Assembly: GCF_009372255.1 (NCBI RefSeq)
Contig: NZ_LXGN01000034.1
Span: forward strand, 62,001-126,000
Source: Acinetobacter guerrae
GTDB taxonomy: Bacteria; Pseudomonadota; Gammaproteobacteria; Pseudomonadales; Moraxellaceae
Length of the DNA stretch: 64,000 nucleotides
Direction of reading: 5' to 3'
The translations under genes were made by a program, and so were the position numbers. Under the pieces are notes generated by a model. That model saw nothing but the letters and a program-made list of their open reading frames with translations, searched no databases and was not told where the DNA came from. Below, in pieces: positions 37,076 through 45,948 of the stretch; within the stretch, counting starts at the first letter, position 1; each line of letters opens with the position of its first letter.

Positions 37076-38370
37076 GAAGATAAGGCCTTAAAGTTGATGG
37101 GCATAAATGCTGGGTGGATCGGGTTAGCTGATTTCACTAATTCTTTTTCACGTCCACTATCTTGATAAAGTTTTTGTGACCAAACCAATGACGGCAAACT
37201 TGTTGCAGCAACAATAGTTTCCACGGTTGCTAAGTCAGCACCACGCATTGTTAAATCTTTAGATACACATGTCCGCAAATTCATTAAGGCGTTAAAGGTA
37301 TCATCAAGCCCCTGATCACCCGCAATCTTTAGTTCATTATCCAATAAGCCACAGACTAATGTACGTGTATCAAGTGCATCATCGTAAGAGATATACTCCC
37401 TGTTTGCTGTAGACTCAGCAATACAGATTACGGCTGAACGGCGAATTAAATCTGTTAGTAAATTAAACCCCTTACCATCTTCCGTATCAGCTTGCATTGA
37501 AGTGGCGTTGGCGAATGGGAGCATGGCATTTAATGCTTGTACTGGATCAGGGTTAGCCTCATAGACCGCTGTTATTGTGCCACTTATACCTTTGGTAATT
37601 TCCTCAACATTCATGTCATATAGTGCTTTTTCGAGTGTATCTAGATGATTGATTACATTGACTCGACTGGCCGATCCCAGACCAATAAGCTGATCGACGT
37701 TTTTATTTAACTTTTTAATATCCTGAACAGAAGAACCGATGTAACGCCCGATCTCACCTGGCAAACTTGTAATCATCGAAAATAAACTCGTGGCAGTAAA
37801 AACAACTTGTCGGACCTGAGTTGAAAAGCGATTAACTACGGTTAAAATCCCATTTCGATAGCTTCGTACTGCACCTTTAATTGAAGTCAAAACCCCAACG
37901 ATCGACATATCTCTTGCAATACCAGCGTAAGCAATCGTTTTAGCCTTGGTATCCTCATTGCTCATGCTGGATGGCGATACAATGTTTTCAATAAGTGAAA
38001 ATCGAATAGTTGCTACTCGCCCTTGTAAATCTTGCTCAATTTCCATGCCTTGCAGACACATTTTAGGTCGCATACCCAAGGTCGGATGAACGAATACTCC
38101 ATCACCCCATTGACTCGCAGCTTGTTCAAATGCCTCCATCTGTTCTCTAAGAGTGCCAGCCCTGCCATAAGCTCCACCGCCTTCAACAATGAAACCCTGA
38201 ATGTGAAATATTTTGCCGCGCATACCCAAGTCTTCAGCATAGACTCCATCGACATACGGATAATCATGGACAGCAATTTTACGACCAAGAGACAACGCAA
38301 TCGAAGAGACACCGAAAGGAATATTGCGCCATGATGCTGTTTGTAGATTTTGGAAAAAAACTGCGGACAT
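37072..38370 (-). CDS. Mu gp43 (N)-like DNA circularisation/tail protein
   Basis: 432 residues started at ATG 38370 (GGGAGATC upstream). The family N-terminal pattern WRNIPFGVSSIALSLGRKIAVHDYPY followed by GMRGKIFHIQGFIVEGG is clear, shown here in part. In Mu the protein is a baseplate component; the DNA-circularisation name is historical. Part of the intact tail module. Confidence 0.82.
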   Translation of the reverse strand: MSAVFFQNLQTASWRNIPFGVSSIALSLGRKIAVHDYPYVDGVYAEDLGMRGKIFHIQGFIVEGGGAYGRAGTLREQMEAFEQAASQWGDGVFVHPTLGMRPKMCLQGMEIEQDLQGRVATIRFSLIENIVSPSSMSNEDTKAKTIAYAGIARDMSIVGVLTSIKGAVRSYRNGILTVVNRFSTQVRQVVFTATSLFSMITSLPGEIGRYIGSSVQDIKKLNKNVDQLIGLGSASRVNVINHLDTLEKALYDMNVEEITKGISGTITAVYEANPDPVQALNAMLPFANATSMQADTEDGKGFNLLTDLIRRSAVICIAESTANREYISYDDALDTRTLVCGLLDNELKIAGDQGLDDTFNALMNLRTCVSKDLTMRGADLATVETIVAATSLPSLVWSQKLYQDSGREKELVKSANPIHPAFMPINFKALSS

Positions 38371-38409
38371 TTTGATCTCCCTTGGCATCAAGATAAGCAT
38401 TTTGAAATT

Positions 38410-38559
38410 TCATGATTTCAACGCGGATATAATTACGTCCAATTTCCAAAATAATATCGGCACAGAAAACAATACGATGAATGCCAATATAGTTTGCCAA
38501 AGCCCATATTTTTCAATACTCACTTTTATTAACTCCCATAATGGTTTAATATGTTCCAT
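38410..38559 (-). CDS. 49-residue membrane protein between tape measure and gp43
   Basis: ATG 38559 has GAGGAAAT at 9 nt. The product is MEHIKPLWELIKVSIEKYGL, then WQTILAFIVLFSVPILFWKL and DVIISALKS: a short amphipathic lead, one span (about residues 21-40) and a short tail. The gene ends 39 nt before the gp43-like start. It is absent from the Mu gene order. No family recognised. Confidence 0.55.
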   Translation of the reverse strand: MEHIKPLWELIKVSIEKYGLWQTILAFIVLFSVPILFWKLDVIISALKS

Positions 38560-38750
38560 ACAAGTTATATTTCCTCTTTACTATCCAGTTGAGTGGAATT
38601 TCAGAAACCCTAGTGCTCCAACACTGGGGTTTTATTTTTCTTTTTTATCTGTACGTAGCTTATTCATGCAAGACCTACAGGGGTAAAAGAAAATCTAAAA
38701 GTTGCTCTTCGACTTTAAAAATCTTAATAGCAACTCAAACAAAAAATCAG

Positions 38751-38929
38751 ACGGAAACATTTCCGTTTATTTTATAAATTCATATTTGCAAGATATCCCA
38801 CTGAGTTAATGTAAATCTTTTAAACTGGTTTAAAAGTCGGTTGATCTCTTCAATCTAAGCCAATCCTTGATAAAAGTTAGACGGAACGCCTTCCTATATT
38901 TTTAAATATCTAGGCGGAAACATTTCCAT
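38751..38929. repeat. Three related inverted repeats
   Basis: ACGGAAACATTTCCGT (38751-38766) is a near-perfect palindrome. GCGGAAACATTTCCAT (38914-38929) repeats it with two changes. ACGGAACGCCTTCC (38881-38894) is a weaker relative. Spacing is about 130 and 33 bp. They could be operators. Confidence 0.5.
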
Positions 38930-38947
38930 TTAATTTAGATATCAAAA

Positions 38948-38965
38948 AACCACCCGAAGGTGGTT
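38948..38965 (-). terminator. UUCG-loop hairpin after the tape measure gene
   Basis: Minus strand: AACCACC-TTCG-GGTGGTT then TTTT, identical to the hairpin at 30696-30713. Confidence 0.75.
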
Positions 38966-39059
38966 GTTTGCTTTACGCTGATTGATTACTTATCTAAGAG
39001 TTTTTTGCACTTTTTACTAAAAAAGTTAAGCAAAGTGCCAATCAGAATGTCTTTATTTA

Positions 39060-41033
39060 TTAGCTTATACTCCCATACCCCTCACCAGGTTGATTATGAC
39101 TAATCTTAATTCCTTGAGGAGTTTCAACTTTAGTCATGGTCTTTCCATTCGGATGAACAGTTGTATTAACTGAAACATTAATAGGATTTTGCTGGCCTGA
39201 TACACCAATATTATTTGCACCACCAGTTACCTTCTCGATGTATCCCTTGGTTTCTTGAGGAACTACGCCTGTAGGGTTTCTTTTGGTTTTAATACCATGG
39301 CCATATTTTAAAAAGGAATCAACATTGCCTTCACCCCAGTTGTATGCCATTGCTGCAAGGCGCTCATTTCCCTTGTAACGTTTTTTAAGCCATGACATAT
39401 ATTTTGCAGCAGCGACCGCAGACTTATTAAGATCATAAGTATCAGATCTAGACAATCCAAAGCGACTGGCCGTACCTGGCATAAACTGAAAATGACCTGA
39501 TGCCCCAACCGGCGACAGCATGTTTTTACCACGGCGTGATTCGGCAAACCATTGTCGATCCAATAACCCTTTCGATAAACCAAACTTGCCTTCAAGTGAT
39601 TCAAATAAAAGTTTGGATTGGATCAACTCTTTGCCCGATGGCGCAACAAATTTACTCGAATTGGTTGTCATTCTGTCATTGATAGCAACCGCATCTCTTG
39701 CAGTCTTTCCTCCTGCCCAATCTGGTAGGTACTGCATACCACGTGCAATTTTGTCGCCTAACCAATTATCAAATTGTTGCCCTTTTTCTGTACCCATATA
39801 GGCATTACGGATACCTGTACCTATTACCCATCCACCAAGCCCAGCCAACCCAACACCTGTTAGGCCTAACCCAGCCAGTCTTAGGGCTGTCATAGCGCCT
39901 GTTGCTAAGGTTAATTGAGAAACCAACCCAATTAAACTGGCCACACCCAATCCAATATTGGTTACAAAGCTTACGCCAATTAAAACACCCACACCTTTAA
40001 TAACATTTTCCCACCCACCAAATTTATCAACTACTTTGTCGATCCATTTAGCAATATTGACAGATCCCTCTAAGAATTTATTGATCCCGTTTAGAGTTGC
40101 ATCAAAATCGATCTTGTCGAGCCACTTTGCTATGCGTTCTGCGAGTTGAGCAATTTTATCGCTAATATCTTCTCGATTAAGAGAAAGCCATTTACTAAAT
40201 TTATCAATTAGCGGCTGAAATACAGGAATAAGCTTGTCAGCGATTGTACCTTTTGTCCCATCAGCAGCAACTTTCATTTTGTTGAGTGATAATGCAAAAC
40301 CTTTGGCTCGATCTGTCATTTCTGGGGTAATATTGCCCTGTAATCGTTTGACCTCAGCTTGGTAAGCCTTAATGGACTTACTGCCGTTCATCAAAACTGG
40401 CATTAATTCAGACACACCCATCATATCAGCAAGTTTTTGCGCAGCAGCAGGGTCTTTTTTCTGGATCTTTTGAATACGATCAGCCAGTTGCATCATGACT
40501 GCTTCAGTATCAACAACTCCGTTTTTAGTGGTTTTTAGCTTAATGCCAAGCATTTGAAGCATACCAAAAACAGGTTGATTACGACCAAATTTGGCATCTT
40601 GTAAAGTCTGCTGAAAACCTTGCAAACCACGTGTCATATTTTCAGCAGAGATACCAACTAAATCCCCCACACCGCGCCAATTCATCAACTTTTGAGTAGA
40701 TACCCCCATAATTTGGGAAGTGTTTGAAACCGTAGAACCAAGTCGAGCCCAGTTCTCGGTCATGTTATAAATACCAGCAATTGAACCGCCGCCAAAAATT
40801 GCCAGCAATGGCGTACCAATTTTTAAGACAATGCCAAGTAACGATGTCATTTTTGAGGTTAAATCAACAACACCTTTGCTTAAACGATTAACACCAGAAA
40901 CATCACCAAAACGCTTAACAGAACGCTCTAAACGAGAAAAAGGCTGAGTCAGCCTTTCCATTCGATTACTAATCTTATCAACGACAGCAGTCGCACGATC
41001 AACTGCGGTAATCGTATATTGAATAGGCTTCAT
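39060..41033 (-). CDS. Tape measure protein with lytic transglycosylase domain
   Basis: 657 residues. The protein sets tail length and spans the tube. It has coiled-coil ends, hydrophobic segments (about 60-85 and 340-410) and a C-terminal soluble lytic transglycosylase domain (about 480-620): WFAESRRGKNMLSPVGASGHFQFMPGT (shown as ESRRGKNMLSP and GASGHFQFMPGTAS) with catalytic Glu in ESRRG, then AAMAYNWGEGNVD. The fused enzyme would cut peptidoglycan during contraction. Its ATG overlaps the stop of the frameshifted chaperone product. Confidence 0.85.
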   Translation of the reverse strand: MKPIQYTITAVDRATAVVDKISNRMERLTQPFSRLERSVKRFGDVSGVNRLSKGVVDLTSKMTSLLGIVLKIGTPLLAIFGGGSIAGIYNMTENWARLGSTVSNTSQIMGVSTQKLMNWRGVGDLVGISAENMTRGLQGFQQTLQDAKFGRNQPVFGMLQMLGIKLKTTKNGVVDTEAVMMQLADRIQKIQKKDPAAAQKLADMMGVSELMPVLMNGSKSIKAYQAEVKRLQGNITPEMTDRAKGFALSLNKMKVAADGTKGTIADKLIPVFQPLIDKFSKWLSLNREDISDKIAQLAERIAKWLDKIDFDATLNGINKFLEGSVNIAKWIDKVVDKFGGWENVIKGVGVLIGVSFVTNIGLGVASLIGLVSQLTLATGAMTALRLAGLGLTGVGLAGLGGWVIGTGIRNAYMGTEKGQQFDNWLGDKIARGMQYLPDWAGGKTARDAVAINDRMTTNSSKFVAPSGKELIQSKLLFESLEGKFGLSKGLLDRQWFAESRRGKNMLSPVGASGHFQFMPGTASRFGLSRSDTYDLNKSAVAAAKYMSWLKKRYKGNERLAAMAYNWGEGNVDSFLKYGHGIKTKRNPTGVVPQETKGYIEKVTGGANNIGVSGQQNPINVSVNTTVHPNGKTMTKVETPQGIKISHNQPGEGYGSIS

Positions 41034-41469
41034 TCCAGACCCGCCTCTTTTAACTTTTCAGCTCTGCCACACCAAATCAGTAGCTTGGTAAGTGTTAAAT
41101 TTTCAGCATCAGCAGGACCCCACTTGAAAAACCAAGTCACATAAGCGACTCGTTCATCAACATCGTGCTGATCTATTCTCCCAAAAAATAGTCATAGTAT
41201 TTTTGAATACCATTTAAATCGCGCGCACCCATCTTGTTAATCGTGCCTACATCAAGTTTGGTGTGATTGGCCAACATGGTTTTAAATGCCTTCATGGAAT
41301 TAAACTTTCGCGTGTTTTCACTCATAGCTTCAATTTCTGCAATGGTTGGCTCTTGCAGGTTGATAGAGGTAACAGTTACCCCATTGATATCCAGTACAGG
41401 TGCTACTAACACATAATCGAATGGCGTTGGATATTCAGTTGTGCCATTTTCATTTTCAATTTTTTCCAC
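41030..41469 (-). CDS. Tail assembly chaperone, -1 frameshift product
   Basis: The 0-frame gene carries the slippery heptamer T TTT TTG at 41182-41188, four codons before its stop. A -1 shift there leads into an open frame of 50 codons (GRIDQHDVDERVAYVTWFFK, WGPADAENLT, LTKLLIWCGRAEKLKEAGLE) ending TGA 41032-41030, which overlaps the tape measure ATG. The fused product is 146 residues. Tailed phages use such a shift at a fixed ratio to make two forms of chaperone that coat the tape measure. Confidence 0.82.
41173..41469 (-). CDS. Tail assembly chaperone, 0-frame product (Mu gp41-like)
   Basis: 98 residues. It resembles phage tail assembly chaperones: an N-terminal beta part (DYVLVAPVLDINGVTVTSI) and a helical part with DLNGIQKYYDYFLGE. 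It lies between the tail-tube and tape measure genes, the fixed position for this role. The frameshift heptamer is in its last codons. Confidence 0.85.
   Translation of the reverse strand: MEKIENENGTTEYPTPFDYVLVAPVLDINGVTVTSINLQEPTIAEIEAMSENTRKFNSMKAFKTMLANHTKLDVGTINKMGARDLNGIQKYYDYFLGE
41182..41188 (-). promoter_or_regulatory. Programmed -1 ribosomal frameshift site
   Basis: T TTT TTG on the minus strand in the 0-frame register (X XXY YYZ), followed by GGGAG. It links the two chaperone forms. No strong stimulatory pseudoknot is obvious by eye. Confidence 0.82.
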
Positions 41470-41470
41470 A

Positions 41471-41845
41471 TTAATTCTCCGTTACTGAACCATTCATTCC
41501 CTCAAAACGCACTTCAAAAGTGCCTTCTGTAGTCTTAACTTCCTGGGCATCAACTGTCCACATATTACGACCTGTGATCGTCTTGCCATTAGCCAATTCT
41601 GCGTGAATGGTCACGTCAGACATGGCATTAAAATCTTTAACAGTGAGCGTCCCCGCATCACGTAAAGTACCAGAGATAAAGGGTGCACGCGGCATTTCAG
41701 AATAGCCATGCACCTGATCTTGGCCTGTTAAGGTCTTACGCTCAACATCAGCTGGTGAATAGGTAAATTCACCACTCAACAGGTAAGTGACTCCATCTAC
41801 CGAAATGTTCGCAATACCTGCAATACGATTGGTATTATTCGCCAT
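41471..41845 (-). CDS. Phage tail tube protein (Mu gp40-like)
   Basis: 124 residues, beta-rich. It shows the tail-tube pattern GIANISVDGVTYLLSGEFTY and GTFEVRFEGMNGSVTEN. Hexamer rings form the inner tube of the contractile tail. Position after the sheath gene is that of Mu M (gp40). Confidence 0.85.
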   Translation of the reverse strand: MANNTNRIAGIANISVDGVTYLLSGEFTYSPADVERKTLTGQDQVHGYSEMPRAPFISGTLRDAGTLTVKDFNAMSDVTIHAELANGKTITGRNMWTVDAQEVKTTEGTFEVRFEGMNGSVTEN

Positions 41846-41854
41846 ATTTCCCCC

Positions 41855-43360
41855 TTACAACTTGAATTGAGCAAGCAATGCAAATACATTGAGCTGATTG
41901 ATTAGAGTTCCTGGCCAAAGTACATCGACCCGGTTACGGTTTTGTGCGTTTTGCTCAACAATGACACTTTTGGCGAATACATCGGCATTCTGAACATAGC
42001 CGTTAAATTCAAGTTCTTGATATGCTGCAATCACATCCGCGCGAATAATATTCGGTGTGACAATTGCCGAACCCTGAGCAAAGCGAGTACCGTTTGCAGC
42101 CAATTTCATGCGAGCAAATTTTGAAGTGACACGGGTTTTCATATAGCGCAAGATATAGGCCAGCAGATACATAGTTTCTATTTTTAGAAATGAATTATCA
42201 GGCGACCCAAACGCATTTTTCTGATAAGTCGTAATAATCGCCTCGACCCGACAAGTGCCATCATCGCCCACATTGAAAGTTGAAATGCCGGTATATAAAA
42301 GCGAGTTACGCTCAGTCAACTCAAAACGACTAGCTGCAGGTGGCGCAAACATCCCTGCAATAGGTAATGTCTGCAATGGGCGACCCGGATCACTCTTAAT
42401 AGACTGGACAATCGATCCAACCAATTGAGCCGCTATAATCCATGATGGCGTTGGAGAATCATAAACACCCAAAATACTACCGAATGGACTGTTTCGTGAT
42501 GCGCCTAATGTCGTGAGCTCACCAAAAGTATCATTATGTACAGCAAAGTAACCGCCATAGAGTTGTTTGCTCCACGACCAGCGGCCAGTCTGCATATTCA
42601 AAAAGTCATCTAAAGCATCAAGTGATGCAGTATCAGAATATGGGCATACGATAAAATCAAAGGTAGTATCACCCAAATTAGCCAAAGCTGTTGACAATCC
42701 AGGTGTGACTACACCACCTGTTAAGGTTGGAGTATCAATTTCAATAGTCAGACCTGCAGGAGTAGATTGTGCTCCGAGTGTGTCTAAATAATTTAAACGC
42801 ACATCGATTGCATTACCTGTCGTACCTGCATGAACAGCCGTGAGGCTAATTACACCACCTGTGACATCCGCAACTACAGGAGCTTTTAAATCAGATGAAA
42901 TTAGGTTTGCTAATGCGCTTGCGATTGTTGCAGGAGTTGAAAGTGTGGTTACGGGTACTTGATAGAGCCCTGTACCATCTCCCCAACTTCCGCCGCCGCC
43001 GATATATAAACTGACAACACCATTTTTTACTGGCGTTCCAGTTATAGTGATGGTATTTGTTGCTGATGGTGCATCACCTGGATCAGCAAGCGGCAAGCAC
43101 CATACTTCACCAAAATCATCATTTTTGCGGTACGCGGCAAACATAGCGGCAAGTTGCGAGTTAATCCCATACTTAGCTTGAGCATCCCCCACACCACCGC
43201 AGATTTGTGGATTTTCTGGAACAGCCATACCTAATTCAGTCATTTGCCCAATGATCAAAGTGCGCTGAATTGCTGTTGCGGTGTTGGCTTGTGAATTATC
43301 AACTTCGGCGTAGAAAAGAGGTACACGAACTTCATTCGGTAGATTAGAAAAAGGAATCAT
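41855..43360 (-). CDS. Phage tail sheath protein (Mu gpL-like)
   Basis: 501 residues. Contractile sheath features include FSNLPNEVRVPLFYAEVDNS at the N-terminus, GRPLQTLPIAGMFAPPAASRF and the C-terminal ALLAQFKL. The sheath contracts and drives the tube through the host envelope. This gene is diagnostic for a contractile (myovirus-type) tail. Confidence 0.92.
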   Translation of the reverse strand: MIPFSNLPNEVRVPLFYAEVDNSQANTATAIQRTLIIGQMTELGMAVPENPQICGGVGDAQAKYGINSQLAAMFAAYRKNDDFGEVWCLPLADPGDAPSATNTITITGTPVKNGVVSLYIGGGGSWGDGTGLYQVPVTTLSTPATIASALANLISSDLKAPVVADVTGGVISLTAVHAGTTGNAIDVRLNYLDTLGAQSTPAGLTIEIDTPTLTGGVVTPGLSTALANLGDTTFDFIVCPYSDTASLDALDDFLNMQTGRWSWSKQLYGGYFAVHNDTFGELTTLGASRNSPFGSILGVYDSPTPSWIIAAQLVGSIVQSIKSDPGRPLQTLPIAGMFAPPAASRFELTERNSLLYTGISTFNVGDDGTCRVEAIITTYQKNAFGSPDNSFLKIETMYLLAYILRYMKTRVTSKFARMKLAANGTRFAQGSAIVTPNIIRADVIAAYQELEFNGYVQNADVFAKSVIVEQNAQNRNRVDVLWPGTLINQLNVFALLAQFKL

Positions 43361-43539
43361 TTTTCGCCCTCAGTTTTGGTTTTTGCTTGAGGTTTAGGTA
43401 ATTGAAACTTCACCACATCTTTATCGCGTAAACGCCGAAGCCAGTAAGAATTTTCTTCAACTTCTCGCCCAGCCTCTGGCAAAAAATCAAGCAAAGCGGG
43501 ATCTGGGATTTTGAGTCCCTGTTTGGGTTTGATATACAT
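43357..43539 (-). CDS. DUF2635 protein (Mu gp38-like)
   Basis: 60 residues; the pattern MYIKPKQGLKIPDPAL and LPEAGREVEENSYWLRRL matches DUF2635, found just upstream of the sheath gene in Mu-like phages. Probably a small neck or tail protein. Overlaps the sheath gene by 4 nt. Confidence 0.82.
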   Translation of the reverse strand: MYIKPKQGLKIPDPALLDFLPEAGREVEENSYWLRRLRDKDVVKFQLPKPQAKTKTEGEK

Positions 43540-43541
43540 TT

Positions 43542-44189
43542 TTATTCTCTCAGTTGAATGTCAATGACTGCTTCATCACGACCATCTGGACCATGTGCTC
43601 TGGGTGCATCTGAAACGGATTGAGGAAATTGGGCGTCTGGATAAGTACCAGTAGGGTCATAAACATTGGTTAAATCAATATGAATCCCGACATTATCAAG
43701 ATTTACTACATCTTTAATGCCGTCATAAACCTCAAAGCCTTCATAAACAAATGCTGCTGACATCGCGGCGATATGATCGTTACCTGAAGAATCTATTTCC
43801 AGCTTGCTATCAACAGAATTCACATTTTGAACTCGGTTAATGATTGATGAATCAGAGAGCAAAATGTTTTCAATTTGAAACCAAACCTGCTCAATATCAT
43901 CCTGAGCGTTTTCAGCCGTGGTAGATGACACAACACACATCACATCTATGCTGACTGAAGTATTAAACTGTGGCTGACCAGCTCGAATGCTTGAGGCCTT
44001 ATTTTCATTAGATGTTCGAATCAAAATGCACGGTAAGGCACCTTCATTCTGTAAATGTTGCAACGACCAGTTGCCAGGTGAATCAATAGTTACTGGCATC
44101 TCATCAACCCACAATTGTGCTTTTTGCAATGCGGTAATTACTGCTATTCGCATCTCTCTTCGAAATAGCATGGGTACTGTTGATTTCAT
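43542..44189 (-). CDS. Mu gp37-like tail-completion protein
   Basis: 215 residues. It resembles Gp37-family proteins: AVITALQKAQLWVDEMPVTI near the start, SIDVMCVVSSTTAENAQDDI in the middle. Located two genes from the sheath, as in Mu. Probably joins head and tail. Its start overlaps the upstream stop by 4 nt. Confidence 0.65.
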   Translation of the reverse strand: MKSTVPMLFRREMRIAVITALQKAQLWVDEMPVTIDSPGNWSLQHLQNEGALPCILIRTSNENKASSIRAGQPQFNTSVSIDVMCVVSSTTAENAQDDIEQVWFQIENILLSDSSIINRVQNVNSVDSKLEIDSSGNDHIAAMSAAFVYEGFEVYDGIKDVVNLDNVGIHIDLTNVYDPTGTYPDAQFPQSVSDAPRAHGPDGRDEAVIDIQLRE

Positions 44190-44575
44190 TGATCCTGAGT
44201 TCCTTTCTCACTGGTCATATCACTATTTTTTGGCGCAATATTTAAAAGCAAACGACACCCACCATGACCATCAAGCATGACTTTTTTGACGATATACAAG
44301 GTATCAACGAGAGGTGCACCAAATGAGGCTTGAACCAGTATTTTGTCTTTTTGGCGCGGCTCGACTGGCAAATCAACAAGATTAATACCCACACATGGAC
44401 TCACTGATGTCACTGTTAAACCATCTACAATGTTGATATCGGTATATGCTTCATCAAAAATGCCAGACAGTAGGTATTCGACCTTGTATTTGTCTTTGAC
44501 TGAAAAATAAGTGATGGGTTGCCCGAAGACACCCACCAATGGAGAAAGGACTTTGTTTTGCCAGTCCACGGCCAT
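44186..44575 (-). CDS. Putative head-tail joining protein
   Basis: 129 residues, beta-rich, with FGQPITYFSVKDKYKVEYLL and DLPVEPRQKDKILVQASFG. Size, fold and position between capsid and gp37-like genes suggest a connector or completion protein. Overlaps both neighbours. Confidence 0.55.
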   Translation of the reverse strand: MAVDWQNKVLSPLVGVFGQPITYFSVKDKYKVEYLLSGIFDEAYTDINIVDGLTVTSVSPCVGINLVDLPVEPRQKDKILVQASFGAPLVDTLYIVKKVMLDGHGGCRLLLNIAPKNSDMTSEKGTQDQ

Positions 44576-44796
44576 TAGTCTTCCCCTTTATCGCCCACTT
44601 CAGTTGTGACAACCTCAGCAGAGTCCTGTAGGGTTCGAATAACACCCGCCTCGACAAGACGAGCAGCTTCTTTAGGGTCTTTGATTGTAATCAGATCGCC
44701 AGCGCTAAAGTTTTGGTTATCAATAATGGTGTCCTTACCCACTGTTTTAGCCACACCATAAATCAAGGAGTTTCCAGAGCAGATTACATATTTCAT
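44575..44796 (-). CDS. Small head-region protein, unknown
   Basis: 73 residues started at ATG 44796 (AAGGAGAAAG upstream). Contains FSAGDLITIKDPKEAARLVE, reminiscent of small gp35-like connector-region proteins that follow the capsid gene in Mu-like phages. The N-terminal extension seen in a longer frame is out of context. Confidence 0.55.
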   Translation of the reverse strand: MKYVICSGNSLIYGVAKTVGKDTIIDNQNFSAGDLITIKDPKEAARLVEAGVIRTLQDSAEVVTTEVGDKGED

Positions 44797-44807
44797 TTGC
44801 TTTCTCC

Positions 44808-45749
44808 TTAGGTCAATACAGGATCGCAAACATTCGCAGAGAAGCTTGCATTGACACGAGATGGAATGGTTAATGGTGCGGACTGCATCATCAGATAGGC
44901 TTGTGCGGGATCGGGATTGAGCCACATTTTAGGTGCGTATGCTAACGGCCCATAGGCAAATGCAGGGTCAAGAATCAAACCAAAAGCACGGGTTCCCATG
45001 AGATCTGGACCAGACATCAGTACAGTTCCATCCGTCAACATCGGTTTTTCTTTTTCATCAAGCGGGTCGACAAACCAGTCGTTATACAACCAAAGATCAT
45101 ATTGACCCCATTTGCCTTTATAGACCGCACCACGTTGAATTTGAGTGCCAATATTCACTGTATTACCTTGACCACCACCTGGATACCAAATTGCCTGCTT
45201 AACCACTGGATCATTCATAAAATGACGCCATGAGGTTGTGGTAAATACAATTTCAGTCGCCACACCACCAGATTGCTTCAAAATTTCATGTGACCAATTT
45301 TCAATGTCTTGAGAAGGTGATACACCAGCTTGGCCCCACTTTGCTGCACCTGCTAAAGTGACTGTAAGTGACGGCGCACGCCCGAAGTCGATCACCTGTG
45401 TGGGAAACCCTTCACCCGTTACCGTCAATGTTCCAGTTTTAAGTGTCTGCGCTGCCATCCACTCAAGGCGGCGATCAATCATATCCACCTGATCTTCCAT
45501 CTCAAATGCAAGATTGGCTTCATAACGCTGCTGTGGTGTCAGGTTATTTCCACCAATTTGCTCACCGATCATACGGCGAACTGGCTTTTGTAAGTCGGGA
45601 GCCCGCTTATCTTTGATATAAGCAGGCTTAAAGCGATCAGTTTGGTAGCGACGTTGCTCCACCAATTTTCCTTCTACCAATGGTGAAACAAAAGGGGCTA
45701 AACGGCGCTTACCCACGTCTACATCAATATCAACTTCTGCGGTTGCCAA
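44808..45749 (-). pseudogene. Major capsid protein (lambda gpE-like), 5' end missing
   Basis: The frame opens at TTG 45749 without a good ribosome-binding site; an in-frame stop is three codons upstream. The sequence matches the capsid E family from LAPFVSPLVEGKLVEQRRYQ onward (MIDRRLEWMAAQTLKTGTLT, AYLMMQSAPLTIPSRVN), but lacks about 35-40 N-terminal residues of the family, the part around lambda DPLFLRLFF. The breakpoint coincides with the entry into a block of unrelated small genes. The product is unlikely to assemble. Confidence 0.72.
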
Positions 45750-45841
45750 GCATTAGCTGGAATACCCACAACATTTAGACGTTACTCAAGGCATGTTCTG
45801 CAAGCTGGCACACTAACAGGAATTGTCCTTTATTTAGACAA

Positions 45842-45873
45842 TAAAAAAAGCCTACATTTCAAATGCAGGCTTA
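45842..45873 (-). terminator. Terminator between hicB and the capsid gene
   Basis: Minus strand: AAGCCTGCATTT-GA-AATGTAGGCTT then TTTTT. It follows the promoter-like element of 45897-45932 by about 30 nt. Confidence 0.85.
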
Positions 45874-45896
45874 AATTCTTGGTCATTTACTTAAAC

Positions 45897-45932
45897 TTCG
45901 ACCACTATAACGCAAAAATAGCACTTGCATTG
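45897..45932 (-). promoter_or_regulatory. Late-promoter-like element, copy 1
   Basis: 36 bp, 32 of which match copy 2 at 49346-49381. Minus strand: TATAGT (45909-45904) then GGTCGAA, with weak -35 CAATGC. A terminator stem starts about 32 nt downstream. This is the arrangement of a lambda pR'-tR' unit that needs Q. Confidence 0.5.
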
Positions 45933-45948
45933 ATCAAGGCCAAGACCT

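Larger units (their letters stand above)
38560..39059. other. 500-nt region between tape measure and the 49-residue gene
   Basis: No credible ORF. It holds the UUCG hairpin (38948-38965), a plus-direction hairpin AACCCTAGTG/CACTGGGGTT with T run (38606-38634), and three related inverted repeats of the form GGAAA-N2-TTTCC (38751-38766, 38880-38895, 38914-38929). It looks regulatory rather than coding. Confidence 0.55.

Noticed and set aside
38013..38686. Frames on both strands around the gp43-like start
   Set aside because: They overlap the conserved gene or lack ribosome-binding sites and protein-like sequence.
38560..38780. Short leader peptide MNKLRTDKKEK on the minus strand
   Set aside because: Eleven codons with no good ribosome-binding site and no conserved features.
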